Source of the DNA: Toxorhynchites rutilus septentrionalis
Lineage: Eukaryota > Arthropoda > Insecta > Diptera > Culicidae
Assembly: GCF_029784135.1 (NCBI RefSeq)
Contig: NC_073746.1
Location: 64,544,763-64,608,762 of the forward strand
Reading direction: 5' to 3'
DNA length: 64,000 nt
A program made the position numbers and the translations under genes. Every line of letters starts with the position of its first letter. The first letter of the stretch is position 1. The notes under the pieces are model-generated. The model saw only the letters and a program-made list of their open reading frames with translations, had not been told where the DNA came from and did not search any database. Below are positions 1-11,775 of this stretch, piece by piece.

Positions 1-75
1 TACCATGCCGGGGGTTCGGGTTCGATTCTCCTTTTGCCTGGGGGATTTTTCGTCAAAGAAATTTCCTCCGACTTG
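1..75 (+). repeat. possible 3' part of a tRNA-derived SINE, cut by window edge
   Basis: Positions 20-28 read GTTCGATTC, which fits the RNA polymerase III B-box consensus GWTCRANNC, inside a G-rich context like a tRNA T-arm. No A box can be seen because the window begins just upstream. It may be a SINE fragment or a decayed tRNA. Low confidence, because a B box alone is short. Confidence 0.3.
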
Positions 76-899
76 TACTATGATCGCGCGTGTTTAGAGC
101 TTGCCACATAAAATGCATTTAAGGCGTATTATTTGGCATAGAAATCTCAACTAAGCACTATGAAAAAAAATACGGGAGTAATATTACGTTGAGACGGCAA
201 TGTTCCTCTAGGAACGTTAGTGCCACCGAAGAAGAAAAAGAAGAAACTTCAAATTTTGATCATTTGTTAGATCATTTACCCACCGTTCGCTCAAGTTCAT
301 CCGCAATCGAACTTGAAGTGTTCGACAAGCATAAAATTCAAGAGAATTGGCGCCACGCGATTGAGAATAGCAGGATTTTTTCCCCCCATACAGAAACATT
401 TTTGCAATCCATATCAGCAGTAATCGTTGTCAAGTTCTAGGTTATAGCTTCCGAACGGTGGTGGCACTCATATCCCACTACTATGTAGCTGTAGTGATAA
501 TAAATTTACCAGATTTATGATGAAATGACACGTATGCTTCATCGAGGCGCCAAACGTATGCATATCACATTTATTAGCGTTTCTTTCTTCCGACGTTCAA
601 TGGCAATGGTAGTGATACATTTCACGCCATATACAGTTGGATTTCGTGATTTTTTTTTCACTGTTCTTTCCGGCAAATAACCTTCAATGGCTGGAACGTC
701 ACGAAAGTGTAGCAGCTATTGTGTTGTTAAACAGAGAAACTTTTAGAATGTAATTATGGATGGTTCGTGATAGAAACTTTGTTTCAAAATAAACACAAGT
801 CGGTTTTTTCAACTCTCAATGAGCTTGGATTCGTTCTGTCTATATTCTTTATTTTTGAAGAAAAATCAGCAGAACTGCACTGTTGAAACCATGCGTTTC
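76..899. other. AT-rich spacer upstream of SINE, no gene seen
   Basis: Two short overlapping reading frames on opposite strands near 189-440 have no recognisable domain and no supporting splice or promoter signals. Nothing else is identified here. Confidence 0.5.
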
Positions 900-910
900 A
901 AACCTGGGCC

Positions 911-1065
911 TGTGGAGGCGATCTGGCGTAGTGGTAACATCCATGCCTCTCACGCTAAAGGTCACGAGTTCAATTCTCACTCCCGACATTCTTCCGAAAA
1001 TGGAAGTAAAAAGGACGAACCAGCCAAATGAGTTGAAAATCACTATAATACAGATAAAAAAAAAA
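911..1065 (+). mobile_element. tRNA-derived SINE with target-site duplication
   Basis: The element has a perfect pol III A box TGGCGTAGTGG (924-934) and a B box GTTCAATTC (968-976), with spacing as in a tRNA gene, and ends in an A-rich tail of about a dozen A residues. It is flanked by an 11-bp direct repeat AAACCTGGGCC at 900-910 and 1066-1076, the mark of LINE-mediated retrotransposition. About 155 bp long. It lies about 300 bp upstream of the protease gene start, so it may contribute to the promoter region. Confidence 0.85.
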
Positions 1066-1377
1066 AAACCTGGGCCAGATTCTCTGAAGACAGATATTAA
1101 TGCAGTTACAGGCTGAACATTACATACACCCCCATCGGGAACGCGCGTTGTTGTGTACATTCATAGAAATTATGCGTTTACTTGAGAGTATCAAACTTTG
1201 GTTTCAATGAAAATAATTTTCGCTGAGTCCATCAAATGCCAACCTGGTGTCGCGCGGCGTTACGAACTGCCAATCGTTTCCGCGGTCAGTTCCAATCCAC
1301 AACTCAAACATCGCGGGTCAATGTACCGATAGGATCAGCGATTTATTTGGAGCGTGCCGCAGAAAAGTAGCAACATT

Positions 1378-4300
1378 ATGAAGTGGACCGCGGGAGTATT
1401 GTTGGTGTTTGTGATGAGTAGTTTTTGTGGCAGGAGCAGAGCCGCAGATGAAGAAAAGGAATCGGTCAACCAGCTGCCCACGGATGACAACATAACTTCG
1501 TTCGATTCATATTTGGTACTTGTTTGATGTTGTTTGGTGGGGTCACGGGACCGAAAACTTTTCCAATTAATTTGAATGTGCGCGTTTTTCCTGTTTTTTT
1601 GTTCGTGCGATTTCTGTATAGGGTGCTTACAACAAAAAATATCTCATCAAGTATCGAATCGAGCGGAGGAGGATTGCTTTCGAAAGAAATTTGGAGGAGA
1701 TAGCGAGTCACAACAAGGAGTTTGTGGAAGGCAAGAGTCAGTTCCAAATGGGGGTGAACAGTTTTGCTGATCTGGTGAGTTTCAAAATGTAATAAATGCA
1801 AACATGGATTTAAAATACACTTCTTGTTCCCGGGTTTACACATATAAAAGCACTCTTGTTAGCCTTCAATGAACATCAACCAACGTTTGATTTGTCAATT
1901 TTTAGAGTTTACTGAAAGCGGGTAACAACACTGAATCAATTCGGGTTCAATTTTGAGCCCGTGACAGTATCTCATACTGCCAAAACTATGCTCTGGTCGA
2001 ATTTGTTAAAAAAAAATTTTCAAATTTGGTAGAAATATTTTTAACTTGGTTTAAACACTTTATAGAAAACTTTTGGCTGGAAAGCGGTGATTTTTTTTAC
2101 TGCAACTAAAACATGCTAATGTTTCATTATGGAGTGACTTAAAATTATTATGACTTAATATTTTTCAAGAATAAATCTTTCACTAATATTTTATTGAAAT
2201 TTTATTTATTTGAATTACACATAACTGAAATTTTACCCAGGTGTTTTAACTAGGCTATTTCTCGGCTATTGCAAGCCGAGTGGGAGCTAGGTTGCATCCC
2301 AAAATGCAGCTGTTTAAACTTTCATTACACCTCAATGAAGAATTATGTTTTTACTGCAATGTATATGTTCACTAGCATCTTGTGGATACCTTCAACATCG
2401 TACAATGAAATTAAAGCTCAAATGATAGCTTAAAATTAGACTTATAAATTCAATACAAATATCGATACATATTCATTGCTTCGACAACTCGCAAGCAGAT
2501 CGGTCGAACCTATATTTGATCCGATACAGGTGTTTTTTTTACATCCGTTTCTAGTGTGTATTTTTTCATCTGGTGCGCTGCGAGCGAAGTAAAGCTCATA
2601 AAAAGTGGTGCGCTATCGAGACAATCCGGCAGCAAGACACATCATCACACACGCTACACAGCGGCGGCAAGTAGAAGTTTATTTTCCTCTTTCTTCTTCC
2701 ATCATTCTGAATAGCTTCTGTGCACGATTTACACCATTGTTTAAACTTTGTGTTTACCAAATCGGCAAGCGTTGGAATTAGGGGTGTCCATTTTGATACA
2801 TCACCGTTGAACTATTATTGGAACTTTTTTCATTTTCAAATTACACATAATAACAAAAATTGAAATAAATAAAATTTTCAACAATAACTAATATAGTAAT
2901 ATAATTTCTTTTACTAATTTATATTTTCCAAATTATTATATTCTGTTCATATCGAACAGTTGTCTACTTCTTCGTTTTTATTAATATGGCAGAGGGCGGG
3001 GAGGATCCCCCATCCACGCCAAAGAATATATCAGATAATGAACCTCCTCCTGAAGAGCAGGAGGATGAAACAGAAGATGAGGAGGAAAATTCTGTTTACG
3101 AGATAGAAAGCTCTGAAGATGAGGAAAAAGACGAGAAGCAGGATTTTCGTCTAAAAGAATACCCTGATGGCGCCAAAGGCCCATTTATCGTATACTTTAG
3201 ACGAAAATCCAAACCTCTTAACGTCATTCGCATCTCAAAAGAGTTGACACAGAAATTTTCCGAAGTTACCGAGATTACTCGGATGGGGCCAGACAAATTA
3301 CGAGTTGTCGTCTCCAGCAGAACCCAAGCGAATGAAATAACGCGCTGTGATCTCTTTGCGATCGAGTATCGCGTATACGTACCCTGTTGCAACGTTGAAA
3401 TAGACGGTGTAATAAACGAAAAGGGTTTGACTCGAAAAGAGATACTCGATGGTGTCGGTCGCTTCAAGAACTCTTCACTTAAAAGTGTGAAGATTCTTGC
3501 ATGCGATCGACTGAAATCTGTGTCACTTAAAAATGACAAACGGGTCCTCAATCGGACAAACTCTTTTCGTGTGACATTTGAGGGTTCCGCCCTTCCTAAC
3601 TACGTTGCAATAGGTGCACTTCGTTTACCTGCTCGGTTGTTTGTACCCCGGGTAATGAAATGCAACAAATGTATGCAACTCGGTCACACGGCCGCCTATT
3701 GTTGCAATAAAAAACGTTGCGCAGATTGTGGAGAGAGCCATGATGAGAATCCTTGCGCGAAAGAGCACAAGTGTCTTCATTGCGGCGGGACTCCTCATGA
3801 TCTTACTCAATGCCCGGTGTACATACAACGAGGGGAAAAAATCAAGCGTTCCTTAAAGGAACGTTCCAAGCGGACTTATGCAGAAATGCTTAAGAGTCCC
3901 GTTCCAACGACTCAGGACAATCCCTACTCCATTCTGCAGAACGACGAGCCTGTTGCTGACGCTCCCAATGCAGGAAGTTCCGGTACATCGCAGGGTGCCA
4001 TCAGGAAAAGAAAAATTACTTCTTTTCCATCACTCCCCAGAAAGAAAACCGAAACTTCCCAAGTTGGAATGAAAACTCGAATCGAACGTGCTGAGAATAG
4101 ACCGAAGCAAGTACCTCCTGGTTTAAGCGGTTCTTCTACGCACCAGGGGTCCTCAGCACTTCCCGGAGCAGCACCCAACACGTCTGCTCCTTTTTCGCGG
4201 TCGAGGCAACAGCCACAATCTGGCTTGCTTGCGCTTTCTGACCTGGTGGATAACATTTTAAATGCTTTAAATATAAACGACCCTCTTAAAAGCATAGTTT

Positions 4301-7300
4301 TATGTTTGCTTCCGATTGTGAGAACATTTTTGAAAGAAAAATGTGGTTTTTTGGCAGCGTTCATTTCCCTCGATGCCTGATTCAGTGCAAGAGGTCAAGG
4401 ATTTGACCACTGTAATACAGTGGAATTGCAGAAGCATTATTCCTAAACTAGATCAGTTTAAATTTTTAGTTCACAGCTCTAACTGTGATGTATTTTCTCT
4501 CTGTGAAACATGGCTTTCTTCAGCCGATGAGCTGAATTTCCACGATTTCAACATTATTCGCCTCGATCGAAATGACTCGTTTGGTGGCGTACTATTGGGG
4601 ATTAAAAAATGTCACTCCTTCTATAGAGTCACTCTCCCATCGATGACAGGCATTGAAGTTGTTGCTTGCCAGACACAAATCAATGGCAAAGACCTCTGCA
4701 TTGCTTCGATATATATCCCTCCCAGAACTACGGTAGGCCGCCATCAGTTCTTTGATACTATCGAGGCAATGCCGGAGCCGCGGGTAATCTTAGGTGATTT
4801 TAACTCCCATGGAACAGCATGGGGATCACTCTACGATGACAACCGTGCCACTTTGATTTATGATCTGTGCGACAACTTCAAATTGACAGTTTTGAATACT
4901 GGGGAAGCAACCAGAATAGCCAACCCTCCTGCACGGGCAAGCATGCTAGACATATCTCTATGCTCTTCTTCGTTATCCCTGGATTGCATGTGGAAGGTAA
5001 TCCAAGATCCCCACGGTAGTGATCACCTACCAATAATTTTATCGATCGCTAATGAATCAAGCTGTCGTGAGTCAGTCAATATTTCGTATGACCTCACGAA
5101 GAATATTGACTGGAGAACATTTGCGGAAATAATATCTGAAGCAATTGTTTCAATGCATGAACTTCCTCCACTCGAAGAGTATAACTTTATATCGAGTTTG
5201 ATTTACGAAAGCGCACTTCAAGCTCAAAAGAAACGTGTACCGGCTACCACTTTCCGACGTCGTCCTCCATCACTTTGGTGGGACAAGGAGTGTCCCAGGT
5301 CTACCTTGAAAAATCATCCGCTTTCAAAAAATTCAGGAAAAATGGATTAGTGGAATGGTTTCTAAAGTACCAAGCTCTAGAAGCCAAACTAAAAGGTTTG
5401 ATTAAAGCAAAAAAGCGTGGATATTGGCGGAAGTTCGTCAATGGTTTGTCAAGGGAGACCGCTATGAGTACTCTTTGGAATACGGCTAGGAAAATGCGTG
5501 GCTGGAACCATACAAACAAAAGTGAGGAATACTCTGACCGTTGGATTTTTAACTTTGCAAGGAAGGTTTGCCCCGACACCGTTCCTGCACAAAACGTCGT
5601 ACGCGACATTCCACTTCAAAGCGATTATGAGAATTTTTCGATGGTAGAATTCTCAATTGCCCTTCTCTCATGTAACAATTCAGCTCCGGGGTCGGACAAG
5701 ATTAAATTCAACTTGTTGAAGAATCTTCCCGACTTGGCAAAACAGCGTTTGCTGAACTTGTTCAACAAGTTTCTGGAGCTGAATATTGTCCCGCATGACT
5801 GGAGACAAGTGAGAGTCATACCGGAACCCCAACATACGGAAACCCAACAAGCCGGCTAGCGATCACAACTCGTATAGGCCGATTTCAATGTTATCCTGTA
5901 TTCGTAAATTGTTAGAGAAAATGATTCTACTTCGTTTGGACAAGTGGGTCGAAACAAACAATTTGCTGTCAAATACGCAGTTTGGCTTCCGCCGAGGTAG
6001 AGGGACAAATGATTGTCTCGCTCTGCTATCTTCTGAAATCCAAATCGCATTTGCTCGCAAAGAACAAATGGCTTCCGTTTTTCTCGATATCAAAGGGGCA
6101 TTTGATTCAGTTTCCATGGAAATTCTCTCAGAGAAGCTTCATAATCGTGGACTTTCACCAATTCTTAACAATTTCCTGTACAATTTACTGTCAGAAAAGC
6201 ACATGATTTTCTCTCATGGCAGCTCGAAATCTTCTCGTTACAGTTTTATGGGCCTACCACAAGGCTCCTGCCTAAGCCCCCTCTTGTACAGTTTTTACGT
6301 CAATGATATGGATGATTGTCTAACTAGAGACTGCACGCTGAGACAACTTGCAGACGATGGAGTTATTTCCATCACGGGTACTAATCCCGTCGTTCTGCAA
6401 AAGTCGTTGCAAGATACCCTGAACAATCTGTTCACGTGGGCCCTCAAGCTGGGTATCGAATTCTCTACGGAGAAAACTGAAATGGTCGTTTTTTCTAGGA
6501 AGCACGAACCCGCCCAATTCCAGCTTCACCTATCCGGCAAAACGATCCAACACTCTATGTTTTTCAAATACCTGGGTGTATATTTTGATTCTAAGTGTAC
6601 CTGGGGGAGACACATTGCGTATTTGAAACAGAAATGCCAGCAAAGAATCAATTTTCTCCAAACAATTACCGGAACATGGTGGGGTGCCCATCCAGGAGAC
6701 CTCATTCAGTTGTACAAAACAACGATATTATCAGTGTTAGAATATGGCAGTTTTTGCTTCCGATCAGCTGCCAGGATTCATATTCTCAAGCTGGAGAGAA
6801 TACAATATCGTTGCTTGCGTATAGCCATGGGGTGTTTGCATTCGACACATACGACGAGTCTCGAAGTTTTGGCAGGAGTGCCCCCGCTTACTCTTCGGTT
6901 CACAGAATTATCCTACAGATTTCTCATCCGTTGCAAGATCATGAATCCATTGGTGATTGATAACTTCGAAAATCTACTCCAACTGACTCCTCAGTCAAGT
7001 TTTATGTCTATATACCATGAGTACCTTACCCACGACGTGCACCCTTCACCAGGCATCTCCAACCAAGTTTGCTTCCCATACTTCTGCAATTCCTCTGTCA
7101 TTTTTGATCTGTCCATGCGACAAAAAATCCATGGAATACCAGATCACCTATGCTCCAATGTTATTCCGTCGATATTTTCGGAAAAATATGGGAAAGTTGG
7201 ATCTGATAAAATGTTCTTTACTGACGGTTCATTCATAAACGAGTCCACTGGCTTCGGCATCTTCAATGAAAATTCCAGTGCCTCTTTCAAACTCAAAGAT

Positions 7301-10300
7301 CCTTGTTCCGTGTATGTCGCTGAACTGGGTGCGATATATTATGCATTAGGGATCATTGAAACATTGCCCATCGACCACTATTTTATTTTTTCAGACAGTC
7401 TCAGCTCAATAGAGGCAATCCGCTCGATGAAGGTTGATAAACGCTCATCTTATTTCCTAACTAGAATAAGACAACTATTGAGTGTTTTGGTCGAAAAATT
7501 ATTCAAGATTACCTTAGTATGGGTTCCCTCTCATTGCCCGATTCCGGGGAATGAGAAAGCGGACTCGCTAGCTAAGGTGGGCGCTTCAGAAGGCACACTT
7601 TTTGAAAGGCAAATTGCTTATAATGAATTTTTCCACATTCCTCGTCAGTATACGCTCGTAAGTTGGCAGCGCATGTGGAGTGGTGATGAGTTCGGTCGTT
7701 GGTTACACACGATTATCCCTAAGGTCTCGACGAGTGCATGGTTCAAGGGATTGAATGTAGGTCGTGATTTCATTCGCGTGATATCTCGGCTTATGTCCAA
7801 TCACTACAACCTAAACGCGCATCTCTATCGCATTGGGCTCGCAGCAAACAATCTTTGTGATTGTGGCGATGGCTACCACGACATCGAGCATGTTGTCTGG
7901 TCGTGTATCCGGTTCCATGCTGCTCGCTCTCAGGTCTCTAGAGCACTGAGAGCACAAGGCAGACAATCGGATATCCCCGTCCGGGATATCTTAGGTAGCC
8001 GGGATCCTGATCTTCTGCTTCATCTATACCTGTTCCTCAGAAACGCCGATGTCAACGTTTAATGATGTTTCCTTCGTTGTGTCCCCGTTTCATATCCCTC
8101 CTATCCGATCGATAAACTTTTACTTAGTCGCGGCAATACATACACACACTCTTTACAGATGCACGGGCCGAAGGTTGTGCAGTCCACTGATTATTCAACA
8201 AGAGCCAAAGATTGTACCGCTCATGACAACTCTACACGAGCTGATGATTGCGCCGCCATTCTATCCTGGATTCCTTGAGTCGAGAAAGACGCACCACGCT
8301 AGATATGGGGTACAGACTAGGGGGGCGTTGCTGATTAATGGTCAGCTGCATCCCAATAGGAAGTATCCCGTGTCGGGCACACGTACAGAGCATCGAAGAC
8401 TGCGACATACCAATTATGAGAACACTTGTAATACTAACCTCGAGTCAACCGCGAGTAATCGGTTACATATTACTAACATAGTCTAAGCAAACATTGTCAA
8501 AATATTGAACTCCCGGCACCGTTAGGCTGACGCCATATGAGCCTTAATAAAATATATATTTTGGATAAAAAAAAAAAAAAAAAAATCGATACATATTTTC
8601 TGGAAAAGAAGTAAGATAAGGAGATTTTATTCGATTTTTATCGATAAGATTTTATCGAAAACACAGATTTTATTATGGCAACGCTGGTGTGAATTCGGAG
8701 GCTTCTAATACAAATATTAAAAAGTGGTAGATTTGACCTTTATGGCAAAATATTAGACACGTTTTTTTATTAGGGTGCACTTTTCCAATTTGGTATAAAT
8801 CTGAAAAATCAACTTTTACCCTTTTTTCAAAAAAAGACTTATGAACTATTGACTGATTCAGATGATCGATATATCAAATTAGAGCCAACCCTAGTCTTCC
8901 TTGTAATATTAAACTTGCACAAATTTTGAATTCTGATTTTGTAATTAACGATTGTATTTGTTTTTTTCATGGCTTTGAACTAGAGGACGCTATATTTTTT
9001 TTTTCTTGAAAGCTGAGTTTTTTTACATAGCATATCCAAAAATCAGAGAGGTGTTAAGTTGGTCCGAAAAATCATTTTTTTCCCTTTTTTCCACAACAAA
9101 AATTTATAACTTTTAAACTACTGAACCGGTTCAGATGAATGACATATCAAATTGAAGCCTATTAGATAGTTTTATAAAAAAATTTACGCTCGTGAAAAAA
9201 ATGAAATTTGTTTTTGTAATTATTGATTGTATTGTTTTTTAAAAATAACTCGGTTAAATATATTGTTTATATTTTTTCTTGAAAGTAAAGGTTTTTCTAC
9301 ACAACATATCCTAATATTAGAGATGCATTTTCTTTCGTATTTTGAGTTATGATTGAAAAAGTTAACCGATGATGATATTAATTCGATATGTCGATCATCT
9401 AAATCGGCCTAGTAGCTTAAAAGTGATGAGTTTTTTTTAAATGCATTTTTGGAAAAAAGAGGAAAAAGTTGATTTTTCGGACCACCTCAAAATAGAAATG
9501 GGCATCCTAATAAAAAAAAAATAAAAAAAGCACGTCTACTTTTTACGAAAATCTGAGAACCACTATATCGGTTTGGCAAGGAAAGACTGAAAAAAGAAAT
9601 GAATAATACAGATTTTTTAGCAAAACCATTTTCCAGAACGAGATTGGCTTATGGACGTATTTATCGGCAAACTCCAAATGTTTGATCTGGTTGACCTTAC
9701 GGATTAAAGGTCGCCGAGACGCAAAGTTGCTCCTTAATCCTTGCTGTTGCAGTCTCAATCGCACTATTCGTTGCGATATGTTCAATGGTAAGCTTTCTTT
9801 TAGAGTTCTGCATGTAGCTCTTGGGGTGTTTTCGCATTTGTCTGACGATTCTGGCATCATCCCGGTCCATTGTCAAGTGTTTGCGTCCACGTCCCACTCG
9901 ATCACAAATGGTGGCAAGCTCTTGGCACTTCCTCCAAAGGTTCTGAATCGCACCAATGTAAACGTTGTACTTGGCCGCCATGTTCCGAAAATATACGTCA
10001 TTGGTGGTCCTTAACTATTAGTTTCTGCACAGAAATTTCGATTTTCATGATCAGCAAGAGAAAAAACTTAAAACAACCCGTGAAACCGTATTCAGAATCA
10101 GCAAACTCAATCTGACTTCAGAGAATGGTGGAACCCAAACACCGAAAGCGTACAGAGATGTCATTGATATATTGATGCGCCATCTCCAGCTGAATACGAA
10201 AACTGTTCAGCTGTACTTCTTTCTTGTGCCACATTCAAAATGACCGTTTCTACAACATTATTCATTTGTTCACAAATATGATCAAACCTGGCACGACCAA

Positions 10301-11042
10301 TGTACAAATTTTGTACTGCAATCCAAAATCAATATTTGTGGTGGTAACTGATATCTTACTTATGTAAAACAAACAATTCATGAGCAAAGAGGAAACATTT
10401 TGAACTAAGCGATCGCTTAGTAATGAAACGTAAATGTTAGAAAGAATTCATATCAAATAAATTATTTAGGGCGGGACGAAGTTCACCGGGTGTTTGTAAT
10501 TTGTGTATTGTCCATGGTGTTAAGCCTTCAATTTGAACCTCCGCTACTGAAAGATCGTCAATATTCCCGTCCCTTCTCTCGCTCCCAGGACAACGAACTG
10601 TACAAGAAGCGGATGGTTCGTATGAGGGAAACTAACCATCGCAAGATGGACGTTAGCGTCAACGATGAGATGGTTGGTGCTGCGAACACCCCAACAAATA
10701 TGCCCCAGAGTTTGGACTGGCGCGAAAAGGGATTCAGGACGGACCCGGCGAACCAGAAGACTTGCGGTTCCTGCTACGCTTTTAGCGTGTCTTACGCAAT
10801 CAGTGCCCAGATAATGCAACGCATCGGTCGGATCGAGTACGTTAGTAAGCAGCAGTTGGTAGACTGTTCGGTGGAAACTGGTAATCAGGTGAGTTTCCTT
10901 CATTGATCATGAAGCCCGACCAAAACTTTAGCGTTGGTTTTTGTTATAGGGATGTGCTGGTGGGTCACTGAGGTACACTCTTAAATACCTCGAGCAATGC
11001 GGCGGTATCATGAGAGATGTGGATTATCCATACACATCTGCG
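1378..11042 (+). CDS. cathepsin L-like cysteine protease (papain family C1), 3' exons not found
   Basis: Spliced from four visible exons: 1378-1515, 1622-1774, 10589-10888 and 10950-11042 (46, 51, 100 and 31 codons, all joined in phase 0 at GT-AG introns). Residues 1-22 form a signal peptide (MKWTAGVLLVFVMSSF core). Residues about 40-97 are an inhibitor I29 propeptide with the ERFNIN pattern (F-x2-N-x3-I-x3-N in AFERNLEEIASHN) and a GxNxFxD motif (MGVNSFADL). The mature domain starts near MPQSLDWREKG; it has the oxyanion Gln153 and the active-site Cys159 in QKTCGSCYAF (the usual CGSCWAF with Trp to Tyr), then a GCAGG motif (GCAGGSLRYTL). The product is expected to be a lysosomal or secreted endopeptidase. 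The exons for the catalytic His and Asn were not found downstream; a long intron, loss, or truncation are possible. Exon 3 start was chosen at 10589 because it follows a strong pyrimidine tract and keeps phase. Confidence 0.85.
2986..4380 (+). CDS. LINE ORF1 nucleic-acid-binding protein
   Basis: An intact 464-residue frame. The N-terminus is very acidic (Glu/Asp-rich, about residues 15-50), followed by a globular region and three zinc knuckles: CNKCMQLGHTAAYC at about residues 226-239, CADCGESHDENPC, then CLHCGGTPHDLTQC. The C-terminal third is Ser/Pro/Gln-rich and ends in a hydrophobic stretch. In this family ORF1 binds element RNA and forms the retrotransposition particle. The first ATG is chosen because it follows a long untranslated leader with no upstream ORF of note. 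The 3' end overlaps ORF2 by 38 bp in another frame, as is common in this group. Confidence 0.9.
   Translation: MAEGGEDPPSTPKNISDNEPPPEEQEDETEDEEENSVYEIESSEDEEKDEKQDFRLKEYPDGAKGPFIVYFRRKSKPLNVIRISKELTQKFSEVTEITRMGPDKLRVVVSSRTQANEITRCDLFAIEYRVYVPCCNVEIDGVINEKGLTRKEILDGVGRFKNSSLKSVKILACDRLKSVSLKNDKRVLNRTNSFRVTFEGSALPNYVAIGALRLPARLFVPRVMKCNKCMQLGHTAAYCCNKKRCADCGESHDENPCAKEHKCLHCGGTPHDLTQCPVYIQRGEKIKRSLKERSKRTYAEMLKSPVPTTQDNPYSILQNDEPVADAPNAGSSGTSQGAIRKRKITSFPSLPRKKTETSQVGMKTRIERAENRPKQVPPGLSGSSTHQGSSALPGAAPNTSAPFSRSRQQPQSGLLALSDLVDNILNALNINDPLKSIVLCLLPIVRTFLKEKCGFLAAFISLDA
4343..8062 (+). pseudogene. LINE ORF2 polyprotein (endonuclease-RT-RNase H), two frameshifts
   Basis: Three consecutive frames (4343-5350, 5275-5859, 5888-8062) read as one polyprotein. 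Part one is an apurinic-type endonuclease: VIQWNCRSI, LGDFNSHGTAWGS and SDHLPI are the metal and catalytic motifs. Part three has the reverse transcriptase (PQGSCLSPLLYSFYVND, then LADDG, the catalytic Asp pair with Leu in place of the usual Tyr/Phe), an RNase H domain (FTDGS, AELGAIYYAL, SDSLSS, a late Asp in KADSLA) and a C-terminal Cys-rich segment (CDCGDGYHDIEHVVWSC). Frameshifts lie near 5295 (after WWDKEC) and between about 5820 and 5840 (before KPNKPASDHNSYRPI). No other breaks are seen, so the damage is recent. Function when intact: target-primed reverse transcription. Confidence 0.9.
8750..9585. repeat. foldback (palindromic) repeat, family F
   Basis: The left part (ATTAGGGTGCACTTTTCC near 8774) is inverted relative to the right part (GGGCATCCTAATAAAA near 9500; ACCACTATATCGGTTTGGCA near 9560). 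Inside are about 300-bp subunits marked by GAACTACTGAACCGGTTCAG followed by CATATCAAATT, in both orientations. Relatives occur at 27.9-28.6, 53.3-54.8 and 56.3-60.6 kb. No coding content. It lies immediately 5' of the Tc1 remnant. Confidence 0.7.
9615..9990 (-). pseudogene. Tc1-like transposase N-terminal remnant
   Basis: Two overlapping minus-strand frames (9697-9981, then 9543-9860) together read as a helix-turn-helix DNA-binding region: YIGAIQNLWRKCQEL, GRGRKHLTMDRDDARIVRQM, then after a frameshift near 9780 ISQRIVRLRLQQQGL, ASRRPLIRKVNQIKHLEFA and a Trp-Lys-Met end that normally directly precedes the first catalytic Asp. The sequence stops there, at the junction with the adjacent foldback repeat, so the whole catalytic domain is missing. 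Dead transposon fragment. Confidence 0.75.
10469..10492 (+). repeat. fragment of Helitron-like element 3' end
   Basis: GGGCGGGACGAAGTTCACCGGGT matches the 3' end motif of the three Helitron-like elements at 51-62 kb but lacks the terminal CAGCTAG. It lies about 100 bp upstream of exon 3 of the protease gene, close to where the branch point and pyrimidine tract must lie. Confidence 0.6.
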
Positions 11043-11775
11043 GTGAGTATCAATTGAGATATATTTTTCAACGTTGAAATTGCCAATCACCAGTCACTCT
11101 CCGGAAGAATAGCAAACCAGCCCACGGAAAGGTAAATTAGTTCAAATAATATTCATCACTCATTTCCTGGCAAAATAAATGTTCACAACCAAACACAACC
11201 CAGAAAAGCACGAATTTGTTCCAGCTGACGGGATTACACCTCATTAGGGGGGTGGAAGCAACAATTTGTGACATGCAAAGCGACGGCAAATCAAAGCAGC
11301 AGTTCGTGTAGTTCACACTTCACCTCTCCCAGGTAAGAGCGCTCAAGCTACAAGCAACACAGAACGAGCAACTTTTTCGTGCCGGGAAAGCATTCCGCAC
11401 GCCCCAAAGAGAGAGAGAGAGACAGATACTCTGGTAGCCTTGATGAACCAGAAGAAGCCAAAGGAAGGAAATTTTTGGAATTTGAGCCATACGTAAAAGT
11501 TTTCCACTTCCCGTGCTAAAGAGTTATTTCCATGCTGCAGCCCGAAAGTGGCAACAAAGCGGAGGGGTTAAAGTGATTATTCTTTTTGCCACATTTACCG
11601 GCTTTATGGACAAAACTTTATTTTTCTGTCGCACAAAACACTGCTTCTATAAATAGTTTCTTCATCGTGGTTTGATTTGTGATTTTAACATGGCTATTGC
11701 TGATACAAAATTATCGTAATGAAACTAGAACATAATTATAGGAAACATTTCAGGGGAATAGAGCCCGTAGGGGTA
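11043..11775. other. intronic or downstream DNA of the protease gene, no exon found
   Basis: After the donor GTGAGT at 11043 no reading frame resembling the remaining protease domain (catalytic His, Asn-Ser-Trp) could be found. A short GA-rich tract is present near 11410-11425. Nothing else recognised. Confidence 0.5.

Larger units (their letters stand above)
2461..8597 (+). mobile_element. full-length non-LTR retrotransposon (LINE), I/Loa-type
   Basis: The body spans about 2474-8584 and is flanked by the 13-bp target duplication ATCGATACATATT at 2461-2473 and 8585-8597. It has a 5' UTR of about 510 bp, ORF1 (zinc knuckles), ORF2 (endonuclease, reverse transcriptase, RNase H), a 3' UTR with AATAAA near 8548 and an A tail. 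The 5' end reads TTCATTG, and GGTCG lies at +28 to +32 counted from the A of TCATT; this fits the Inr plus downstream-promoter-element arrangement of TATA-less LINE promoters. It sits in sense orientation in intron 2 of the protease gene. ORF2 has two frameshifts, so the copy is probably not autonomous, though it looks young. RNase H after the RT points to the I group rather than Jockey. Confidence 0.93.
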
